23,158 bases of DNA from Caulochytrium protostelioides. Lineage: Eukaryota; Chytridiomycota; Caulochytriomycetes; Caulochytriales; Caulochytriaceae. The translations under genes were made by a program, and so were the position numbers. The notes under the pieces were generated by a model. That model was not told the DNA's origin, made no database searches, and saw nothing but the letters and a program-made list of their open reading frames with translations. The stretch lies in the NCBI GenBank assembly GCA_003615045.1, contig ML014355.1, positions 1-23,158 of the forward strand, given 5' to 3'. The first letter of the stretch is position 1. Each line of letters opens with the position of its first letter. Below, one piece after another: positions 10,004 to 17,561 of the stretch.

Positions 10004-13000
10004 ATGCCCAAGAAGCCGGTGATGGAGACGGCGCCCTCGCGCATCACGAGCGTCGAGTTTGGCGTCTTCAGCGCGCAGGCGGCCAAGACGCTGTCGGTGC
10101 TCGAGCTGACGGAGCGCAACCTCTATGACATCTCGAAGCCGAACCGCCCGCCGGCGGAGTTTGGCGCGCTCGACCGGCGGCTCGGCGTCGCCGACAAGAC
10201 CGCCGTTTGCGCCACGTGCAACGAGGGCATCCAGCAGTGCGTCGGCCACTTCGGTGTCGTCCGGCTCGTACTGCCCGTGTTCCACATCGGCTACTTCCGC
10301 CTCATGGTCACGGTGCTCCAGAACATCTGCAAGACGTGCAGCCGCGTGATGGTCCCGGAGCCCGTGCGCCGCAAGTACCTGAAGCGGCTGCGCACGCCGT
10401 ACCTCGACGACGTCCAGCGCAAGGAGATCCTCAAGTCGCTCAACACGCTCTGCAAGAAGACGGCGCTGTGCCCGTGGTGCGGGGCGCCGAACGGACCGAT
10501 CCGCAAGGTCGGCGCCCTGAAGCTCACGCACGAGCGCTTCAAGAAAAAGAAGGAGCCCACGCCCGAGCAGCTCGCGTTCCAGCGCTCCTTCGACGCGTCC
10601 GTCGCGCTCGACCCCACGCTCAAGACGCACGTCGGCAAGGCCCACCAGGACCTCAACCCGCTCGTGGTGCACCAGCTGTTCTCGAAGATCCTCGACCAAG
10701 ACTGCGAGGTGCTCGGGCTCGACCCGCAGTCGGGCCGGCCCGAGCTGTTTCTGTGGAACGCGCTGCCGGTGCCGCCGTCATGCATCCGCCCGTCCGTGGG
10801 TGGCGACGCCGTCTCGACCGAGGACGACCTCACCGTGCTGGTCAGCGAGATCGTCGAAGTTAACGCCAAGATCCAGGCGATCCTCAACGAGGGGATCCCC
10901 GTGACGCATCTCGTCGACCACTGGGACTTCCTGCAGCTGCAGTGCGCCATGTACATCACGAGCGACCTGCCCGGCGTGCCGACGCATCTGCAGAACAACC
11001 TGCAGAAGATCAAGAAGGGCTTCTGCCAGCGGCTCAAGGGCAAGCACGGCCGGTTCCGCGGCAACCTCTCGGGCAAGCGCGTCGACTTTTCGGGGCGGAC
11101 CGTCATCTCGCCCGATCCCAACCTGCGCATCGACCAGGTCGCTGTGCCCGAGCGCGTCGCTAAGGTGCTCACCTACCCGGAGCGCGTGACCAAGCACAAC
11201 ATTGAGCGCATGCGCGAGCGTGTGCTCAACGGCACCGAGAAGCACCCGGGCGCGACGTACGTCACCACGACGACCGGCGTCAAGAAGTTCCTCAAGTACG
11301 TCAACCGGAAGCAGGTCGTCAAGGATCTCCGCATCGGCGACCTCGTCGACCGTCACCTCGAGGACGGCGACATCGTGCTGTTCAATCGGCAGCCGTCCTT
11401 GCACAAGCTCTCGATCATGTCGCACTTCGCCAAGATCCGGCCCTGGCGCACGTTCCGCTTCAACGAGTGCGTGTGCAACCCGTATAACGCCGACTTTGAC
11501 GGCGACGAGATGAACATGCACGTCCCGCAGAACGAGGAGGCCCGCGCCGAGGCGATGCAGCTCATGGGCGTCAAGAACAACCTCGTGACGCCCCGCAACG
11601 GCGAGCCGCTCATCGCGGCCACCCAGGACTTCATCACCGCGTCGTACCTGCTGACGCGCCGCAACCAGCTCTATGACCGCTCGCAGTTCACCCAGATCTG
11701 CTGCTACATGAACCTCCCACCCGACCGCATCGACCTGCCCCCGCCGTGCATCGTCAAGCCCCTCGCGCTGTGGTCCGGCAAGCAGATCTACTCGCTGCTC
11801 CTCAAGCCGAACGACGCCGGCCCCATCCGCGTCAACCTCGCCACCAAGTCGCGGCAGTTCGATCGCAACATTCTCAAAACGCCGAACCTCGTGGGCATGC
11901 CGCACGACGGCTCGTTCTGCCCGAACGAAGGGTTCCTGACCGTGTTCAACTCGCAGATCATGTCTGGCGTCGTCGACAAAGCCATTATCGGCGACGGCAA
12001 CAAGAACAGCTTGCTCTACGTCGTGCTGCGCGATTTCGGCGCCGAGGCCGCCGCCGCGTGCATGAACCGCATCGCGGCGCTCTCGGCGCGCTGGCTCGCG
12101 AACCAAGGGTTCTCCATCGGCATCGACGACGTCCAGCCGGGGCGGACGCTCACCAAGCAGAAGGAACTCACGGTCCAGAAGGGCTACGACGACTGTGACG
12201 AGATGATCAGCGCGTCGAAGGCCGGGCGCCTGCAGAACCAAGCGGGGTGCAACCAGGAGCAGACGCTGGAGGCGAAGCTGTCCGGGATCCTCTCGAAGAT
12301 CCGCGACGATGTCGGCCAAGTCTGCTTCAACGAGCTCAACCCGTACAACGCGCCCATGACGATGGCGCTGTGCGGGTCCAAGGGCTCCAAGATCAACGTC
12401 TCCCAGATGGTCGCGTGTGTGGGTCAGCAGATCGTGTCGGGTTCCCGCATTCCCAACGGGTTCATTGACCGCTCGCTGCCGCACTTTCCCAAGAACTCCA
12501 AGATCCCGCCCGCGAAAGGATTTGTCCGCAACAGCTTCTACACGGGCCTCTCGCCGCCCGAGTTCTTTTTCCACGCCGCCGGCGGGCGCGAGGGCCTTGT
12601 CGACACGGCCGTCAAGTCCGTCTCGGGCGACACGGCCATCGTCGTGATGGTCGACGGCGTCTGCCAGCGTGTGCGCATCGGCGACTGGATCGACGCCCAG
12701 CTGGCGGCTCGTCCGCACGACGTCGAGCGCTTGCCCCACATGGACCAAGAGCTGCTGCAGCTGCAGGCCGAGACCTACCTGCCGACGGCCAGCAACGCGG
12801 GTCACGTCACCTGGGGCCGGGTCACGGCCATCACGCGCCACGATCCAGGCCAGGCCATGTTCCAGGTCACCACCGAGAGCGGCCGCGACGTCAAGGTCGT
12901 GGCGTCCAAGTCCCTCATTGTCTGGAACGAGGACGCGCAGGCATTCGAGGATAAACGCACCCCGGACCTCCAGCTCGGGGACTGCCTCCCGACCACCGTG

Positions 13001-15970
13001 GCGCTGCCGGCACCGCCGGTCCTGACGACCCACATCGATGTCGACGTGACCAGCATCGCGAGCGATGCGTGTGACGCGCTGCCGTCGGCGTTCGCCTTGA
13101 CCGCCGACAACGGCGAGTTCTTGGGTCTTTACCTGGCCCACGGTCGCGTCGCGCCCCCGTCGGTGGCCTTTGTTTTCCCGGACGCGCTGGCCCGCGACAG
13201 CCCCGCGGTGACGCGTGTCGGCGACTGGCTGGCCGCGCACCAGCTCCCCTTTGCTGTGAAGCCGGGCGAAGCCGCGGCCACCACGGTGGAGGTCGCCTCC
13301 CCGCGTCTCGCGGCTTACCTCGCGGCCCTCGCCGGCGCCGACCGCAGCGCGCAGCACCTCCCCTCGGCCGCCTTCTGCGCGCCCGAAGCCTTCGTGACGG
13401 GCCTGCTCCGCGGCTACCTGCTCGGCGGCCACCGCGACGTCGTCGTCGGCGACGACGACATGACGGTGACTGCGTTCTCGGCGCGTCTGCTGGAGGGCAT
13501 TGCGATGCTGTGCACGCGCCTCGGCATCTTTGCCGAGCAGGCGTCCAGCGACGAAGCCATCGCGACGACCGCCACCAGCACGACGGCGCCGCCGTTCACC
13601 ATGGCGCTTCGCGGGCCGTGGATGGCGCGGTTCCGCGCGTTGGTGGCGCCGGCGCTGGACCCGCAGATGTCGCTGCGCCTCGCCGCGCAGAAGCCGTCGT
13701 CGCCGTCGACGACGACGACAACGCCGGCGGCGTTCCGTCGCCATCACGATGTCGTGCTGGACCGCGTGGTGGCGATCGAGCGCCTCGAGGTGTCGCAGTT
13801 CCCGAAGGTCTACGACGTGACAGTTCCGTCGACGCTGAACTTTGCCCTCGCGAACGGCCTTGTCGTCAAGGACACGGCCGAGACGGGCTACATGCAGCGC
13901 CGTCTGATGAAGGCGCTGGAAGACCTGACGATGCACTACGACCAGTCAGTGCGCAACTCGGTCGGGTCGGTGATCCAGTTCCAATACGGCGACGACGGGC
14001 TCGACCCGGCGTGTATCGAGGGCGACCAGCAGCCCGTCGCGTTCACGCGCGCGTTCGCCCACGCCCAGGCCGTCTGCCCGCCGCCCCCGCTTCGCGACGT
14101 CCGCGCTGCGCGCGCGCCCTCCGCGGCCCTGCGGCCCCACGAGATCCGTACCTACTTTGCCGACCGCCTCGCCAGCGAGGAGGGCGCCGCCTTCTCGACC
14201 GAGTTCGCCTCGGGCCTCACGCAGTTCGTCGAGACCGAACTCGTCGAGCGGCTCGCCCGGGCCCGCGTCGCCGTGGGCCTGCCGCCGCGCGACACGGCGC
14301 CCGCCGACGGCGCCATCGAGAGCGACGACGACACCGCCGCCGCCGACAACGACGATGCGGATGACGACGACGCCGCGGCTATGGCCGTCGACCCGGCGCC
14401 CGCTGTCGTCGCGCCGACGACCGCGCCCGCCCCGACAGCGAAGCCGAAGCTGATGGGCTTCACGATGGACTCGAGCGACGAGGACTCTGAGGCAGACGAG
14501 GCGGATGCGCCGACGACGCCGCCGCCACCCGTGGCTGCCGCCGCTTCCGCCGTTGTAACGACGCGGCCGAAGCGCCGCCAGACGGCGCTACAGATCACGA
14601 CGGCCCAGTGCGCCACGTTCTGGACGCTGTGCCAGCGCAAGTACCAGCGCGCGCTGATGGAGGCCGGCACGGCGGTGGGCGCGATCGGCGCGCAGTCGAT
14701 CGGCGAGCCCGGCACGCAGATGACGCTCAAGACGTTCCACTTTGCGGGCGTCGCGAGTATGAACGTGACGCTAGGCGTGCCGCGCATCAAGGAGATCATC
14801 AACGCGTCGGCCAAGATCTCGACGCCGATCATCAACGCGACGCTCGAGGCGGCGTCGGGCGTGTATCTGAAGCGCCCGAAGCAGCTCGTCGAGGCGTCGG
14901 CGCGCGTCGTCAAGGGCCGCATCGAGGCGACGTACCTGCACGACGTGATCGCGAGCATCCGCACGATCATGGACGCCGAGGGCTGCTTCCTGCACCTGTG
15001 CATCGATCTGCCGACGATCCGCAAGCTGCAGCTCGACGTCACGCTAGAGTCGATCAAGGCGAGCATCTGCGCGGACCGCAAGATCAAAATCACGCCGGGC
15101 GGGCTGACGACCGTCGGGCGCAGCACGATCCGCGTGTCGGCGGCGCACGTGACGGTCCGCAAGGCGCGCAGCGCGGCCGGCGCCGCGGCCCCGGCGGTCG
15201 GCGGCGGCGGCGACGACGGCGGCAACATGTATACGGTGCTGCAGAACCTGAAGCAGCAGCTGCCGAAGGTGCTGATCCACGGCTACGCGAGCGTGAACCG
15301 CGCGGTCGTCAACGACGAGCACGCCGAGCACCGCTTCAACCTGCTCGTAGAGGGCTACGGGCTGCGCGAAATCATGGGCATCGAGGGCGTCGACGGCGTG
15401 CGGACGTACACGAACCACGTGCTGGAGTGCACCAAGACGATCGGCATCGAGGCGGGCCGCAACACGATCATCCACGAGATCCTGTACACGATGGAGAAGC
15501 ACGGCATGACGATCGACCGGCGCCACGTGATGCTGCTCGCGGACCTGATGACCTTCAAGGGCGAGGTGCTCGGCATCACGCGCTTCGGCATCGCCAAGAT
15601 GAAGGACTCGGTGCTCATGCTGGCCTCGTTCGAAAAGACGACCGACCACCTCTTCGAGGCCTCGTTCTACGGCAAGACCGACCCGATCCAGGGCGTCAGC
15701 GAGTGCATCATCATGGGGATCCCGATGTCGCTCGGCACGGGGCTTTTCCAGCTCCTGCAGCGCTGCGACGACCCGCTACCCGGCGGGCTGGTCGGCGGCC
15801 CCGGCGGCACCCTCAACGCCCAGACGCTCGCGACGCTCCCGCCGCAGAGCCTCGCGCCAGGCCTGGTCGGCACCTCGCAGACGGCCCGCGTCACGGCCAT
15901 CCTGCCGCCAGGGCCGCGCCTGCTCTTCGAGACGGCAGCCCACGAGCGGCCGACGGTCGTCGCTGCCTAA
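10004..15970 (+). CDS. RPC1: RNA polymerase III largest subunit RPC1 (precursor with intein)
   Basis: This subunit (POLR3A, Rpo31/RPC160) forms half of the Pol III active centre, which makes tRNA, 5S and U6 RNA in the nucleus. The precursor is 1988 residues. Without the 419-residue intein it is 1569 (human about 1390, yeast 1460). Clamp zinc ligands are C69, C72, C79 and H82, with C109/C112 and C156/C159. The catalytic NADFDGD is at 495-501, with D497, D499 and D501 as metal ligands. The bridge helix (FFFHAAGGREGLVDTAVK...TAETGYMQRRL) is interrupted by the intein after K871. SIGEPGTQMTLKTFHFAG follows at about 14697-14750, and the C-terminal GVSECIIMGIPMSLGTGLFQLL marks it as Pol III rather than Pol I or II. 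Residues about 1439-1533 are an acidic/proline insert. The start has a strong context (CCACCATGC). No intron is needed. It converges with the DPY30-like gene. Confidence 0.98.
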   Translation: MPKKPVMETAPSRITSVEFGVFSAQAAKTLSVLELTERNLYDISKPNRPPAEFGALDRRLGVADKTAVCATCNEGIQQCVGHFGVVRLVLPVFHIGYFRLMVTVLQNICKTCSRVMVPEPVRRKYLKRLRTPYLDDVQRKEILKSLNTLCKKTALCPWCGAPNGPIRKVGALKLTHERFKKKKEPTPEQLAFQRSFDASVALDPTLKTHVGKAHQDLNPLVVHQLFSKILDQDCEVLGLDPQSGRPELFLWNALPVPPSCIRPSVGGDAVSTEDDLTVLVSEIVEVNAKIQAILNEGIPVTHLVDHWDFLQLQCAMYITSDLPGVPTHLQNNLQKIKKGFCQRLKGKHGRFRGNLSGKRVDFSGRTVISPDPNLRIDQVAVPERVAKVLTYPERVTKHNIERMRERVLNGTEKHPGATYVTTTTGVKKFLKYVNRKQVVKDLRIGDLVDRHLEDGDIVLFNRQPSLHKLSIMSHFAKIRPWRTFRFNECVCNPYNADFDGDEMNMHVPQNEEARAEAMQLMGVKNNLVTPRNGEPLIAATQDFITASYLLTRRNQLYDRSQFTQICCYMNLPPDRIDLPPPCIVKPLALWSGKQIYSLLLKPNDAGPIRVNLATKSRQFDRNILKTPNLVGMPHDGSFCPNEGFLTVFNSQIMSGVVDKAIIGDGNKNSLLYVVLRDFGAEAAAACMNRIAALSARWLANQGFSIGIDDVQPGRTLTKQKELTVQKGYDDCDEMISASKAGRLQNQAGCNQEQTLEAKLSGILSKIRDDVGQVCFNELNPYNAPMTMALCGSKGSKINVSQMVACVGQQIVSGSRIPNGFIDRSLPHFPKNSKIPPAKGFVRNSFYTGLSPPEFFFHAAGGREGLVDTAVKSVSGDTAIVVMVDGVCQRVRIGDWIDAQLAARPHDVERLPHMDQELLQLQAETYLPTASNAGHVTWGRVTAITRHDPGQAMFQVTTESGRDVKVVASKSLIVWNEDAQAFEDKRTPDLQLGDCLPTTVALPAPPVLTTHIDVDVTSIASDACDALPSAFALTADNGEFLGLYLAHGRVAPPSVAFVFPDALARDSPAVTRVGDWLAAHQLPFAVKPGEAAATTVEVASPRLAAYLAALAGADRSAQHLPSAAFCAPEAFVTGLLRGYLLGGHRDVVVGDDDMTVTAFSARLLEGIAMLCTRLGIFAEQASSDEAIATTATSTTAPPFTMALRGPWMARFRALVAPALDPQMSLRLAAQKPSSPSTTTTTPAAFRRHHDVVLDRVVAIERLEVSQFPKVYDVTVPSTLNFALANGLVVKDTAETGYMQRRLMKALEDLTMHYDQSVRNSVGSVIQFQYGDDGLDPACIEGDQQPVAFTRAFAHAQAVCPPPPLRDVRAARAPSAALRPHEIRTYFADRLASEEGAAFSTEFASGLTQFVETELVERLARARVAVGLPPRDTAPADGAIESDDDTAAADNDDADDDDAAAMAVDPAPAVVAPTTAPAPTAKPKLMGFTMDSSDEDSEADEADAPTTPPPPVAAAASAVVTTRPKRRQTALQITTAQCATFWTLCQRKYQRALMEAGTAVGAIGAQSIGEPGTQMTLKTFHFAGVASMNVTLGVPRIKEIINASAKISTPIINATLEAASGVYLKRPKQLVEASARVVKGRIEATYLHDVIASIRTIMDAEGCFLHLCIDLPTIRKLQLDVTLESIKASICADRKIKITPGGLTTVGRSTIRVSAAHVTVRKARSAAGAAAPAVGGGGDDGGNMYTVLQNLKQQLPKVLIHGYASVNRAVVNDEHAEHRFNLLVEGYGLREIMGIEGVDGVRTYTNHVLECTKTIGIEAGRNTIIHEILYTMEKHGMTIDRRHVMLLADLMTFKGEVLGITRFGIAKMKDSVLMLASFEKTTDHLFEASFYGKTDPIQGVSECIIMGIPMSLGTGLFQLLQRCDDPLPGGLVGGPGGTLNAQTLATLPPQSLAPGLVGTSQTARVTAILPPGPRLLFETAAHERPTVVAA
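12617..13873 (+). mobile_element. Intein in RPC1, splicing-type, with decayed LAGLIDADG endonuclease
   Basis: 419 residues (S872-D1290) lie between VDTAVK and TAETGYM, which are contiguous in all Pol III largest subunits. Block A is SVSGDTAIVV with Ser1. Block B has the usual surroundings (GRDVKVVASKSLIVW, then LQLGDCLP), but the T-x-x-H positions read V966-A-S-K969. Block F is YDVTVPSTLNF with D1271. Block G is ANGLVVKD followed by Thr1291, so the last residue is Asp instead of Asn and the penultimate is Lys instead of His. The endonuclease motifs are FLGLYLAHG (H1046 where Asp/Glu is expected) and LLRGYLLGGH (G1142 where Asp is expected). The frame is intact, and Pol III is essential, so the protein presumably still splices. 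Confidence 0.95.
14315..14605 (+). other. Acidic/proline-rich insert in RPC1 jaw region
   Basis: About 95 residues rich in Asp, Ala, Pro and Thr, including DNDDADDDD and MDSSDEDSEADE (several casein kinase 2-like sites). It ends in a basic patch, RPKRRQ. It lies before the conserved QRKYQRALMEAGTAVGAIGA and is not part of the Pol III core. It should be a surface loop. Confidence 0.75.
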
Positions 15971-16155
15971 CCCGCGGTGCCCTCCGACGGCGCAGGTCCT
16001 GTCGATCGACTCCGACTGAAACATAAAAATCAACTAAGCAAGAGATGAAGGACGGGATCGGCTCCCGACGGAGGGCAGCAGGACGGAAACAGGCAGGGTC
16101 ACATCCGTCGTCACATCAAGCCACGCGGTCGAGACCAAGCGAGAGAGTGAAGGGG
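15971..16155. terminator. Convergent 3' region of RPC1 and the DPY30-like gene
   Basis: A 185-bp gap between opposed stop codons. An A-rich patch with CATAAAAATCAAC (about 16020-16034) follows the RPC1 stop by about 50 bases and may direct 3'-end formation. Evidence is composition only. Confidence 0.4.
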
Positions 16156-17035
16156 TCAAACGGCCGACGGCTCGGTCTCGCGGCGCGGCGCGGCCGTCGC
16201 GGGCAGCGCGTCCGCGATCACGGCGGCGGCCATGGCGGCGGCCGCGTCGTCGCCGGCGCCGCCCCGGCTCGCCGAGGCGCTCCGCGGCTGGCTCTCGACC
16301 TCGGGGGCCTTAAACACGATCTGGGAGGCCGACCGGCTGTACCGCAGCAGGATCATGGCCAGGAAGTCGCAGGGATCCGGGGGTCTAGTCGCGGGGGATC
16401 CAGCGGCAGGCCGTCGACCGCGTGGGCCGTCCATCCGGGAAGGCATCCGATGCGGATTCCACCGAGCGACGGGGGATCGCCGGCCATGCCGGTCGCCCAC
16501 CAGGCGAGGATGGGCATCGGGTGGGCCGCATCCCCGCATCGGAGGGGCATCACCCGAGTCGTTGCAGAAGCCAACAAGTGAGTCTTTGCCTTCGATCGCA
16601 CAGCGCCGCGCGTTCGGGAGAGCGTCAACCAGGCGTGACTTACCGGTGCCGCACGAGCAGCTTGAGGCCCTCGGCGAGGGCCGGAAACACGGCGGCCTGG
16701 AGCCACGCGCGGTCGGCGAGCTCCGGCATCAGCATCGCCTCCGTGTAGGAGCCGTTCGCATACTCCCGGACCATGGTCTCCATCCGCGCCGCGAGGTCCG
16801 GGAACGCGGACGTTTCGTGGAAGCCGTCGTCGCCCTCGAGCGCGGCGGCAGCGGCGGCCGAGGCGTCGGCGGCCGCATCGGCGGCCGAGACCGCCGCCAC
16901 GAGGTCCTCGGGCGCGCCGCGGCCTTCATTGGCGGCAGCGGCCGGCGCGGGCGGCGCCGCCGCCGCGGGGCCGAGGAGGTTGGCGGCGCTGGTGTGGGCC
17001 TCGCCGCGGCCGGGTTTTTCTGCGTGCGACGGCAT
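16156..17035 (-). CDS. DPY30: DPY30/Sdc1-like protein (two exons)
   Basis: DPY30 (yeast Sdc1) is a small subunit of COMPASS/MLL histone H3K4 methyltransferases. Its dimerised helix pair binds the Ash2-type subunit. The same fold also occurs in some flagellar proteins. Exons 17035-16644 and 16384-16156 join in phase 2 to give 206 residues. The domain is split by the intron: LADRAWLQAAVFPALAEGLK (about 106-125), LLVRH, then after splicing RPPDPCDFLAMILLRYS (131-147). This matches the family pattern L-P-x-R-x-Y-L-D-x-x-V-x-P-x-L-L followed by R-P-x-x-P-x-x-F-L-A-x-x-L-L. Both flanks are low-complexity, Ala-rich. It is longer than animal DPY30 (about 100 residues) and close to Sdc1 (175). The start at 17035 is the Met nearest the domain with plausible sequence after it. 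It is divergent from APC2. Confidence 0.85.
16385..16643 (-). other. Intron in the DPY30-like gene
   Basis: A 259-bp phase-2 intron with donor CG|GTAAGT and acceptor TAG|ACCC. Retention gives an immediate stop (TAA inside the donor, 16640-16642). Removal joins VRH to RPPDPCDFLA, the core of the DPY30 motif. The 3' end lacks a strong pyrimidine tract. Confidence 0.85.
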
Positions 17036-17561
17036 GGCTCGTGATACGCTGGGTGAGGACGGAAAGGGATGGAACGGTGCGCCCAGATAACCGTCACGCT
17101 GATGCGATGGTCGCAGAACGCGCGCGAGCGGTATCGTCGGGAGGATGGCCGCGATGGCCGCGATCGGCAGAATGTCGAGATCGCCGCGCCTGCTGGTGGC
17201 GTGGCCATCGATGGGCCCGCCTCGTTTATCTCGTTGGACGCCGATGCGGCGGCGCACCGCCGCCCCGTCGCGGCCGCCTGGTGCCTGGACGCCCGACCCC
17301 ATTTCAAGAGCCGCTCGCGCGGCGTCGGCATCGGCGTCGGCCACGGCGTCGGCCACCAGGGATCGGCGGCTCGCGCGAACTCCGCTCACCGGCAGCTGTC
17401 GCTCGCGGCCACTCGCGGCGAACTCCGACAAAGACGCCTCCGCGATCGCTTCTTGGCCGTGGTCGCGTCCCTACCCGCGCTGCTTCTGATCGCGGCTGCT
17501 CCGACGCGTGGCCGCCTGACTGACCGACCGACGTCCGACCGACCGACCGACCGACCGCCGC
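17036..17561. promoter_or_regulatory. Divergent intergenic region, DPY30-like (-) and APC2 (+)
   Basis: 526 bp without a recognised gene. It includes short repeats of GGCGTCGGCC type (about 17320-17360) and a (GACC)n tract (about 17520-17555) ending six bases before the APC2 ATG. Both promoters should lie here. Confidence 0.55.
17520..17555. repeat. (GACC)n tetranucleotide tract before the APC2 ATG
   Basis: Tandem GACC units, interrupted once by GTCC, in the presumed 5' leader of APC2. Such a tract may slip in length without touching the coding frame. Confidence 0.85.

Noticed and set aside
7288-10128. 946-codon + frame crossing INTS4, the intergenic region and the start of RPC1
   Set aside because: It is antisense to INTS4, then runs through simple repeats, then out of frame with RPC1. 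Its composition is Arg/Gly/Ala only and no domain is visible.
10778-13936. Very long open frame (over 1000 codons) antisense to RPC1
   Set aside because: It mirrors RPC1 codons. High third-position GC removes stop codons on the opposite strand. The translation is rich in Arg/His/Val/Asp with no domain, while the + strand encodes an unmistakable Pol III subunit.
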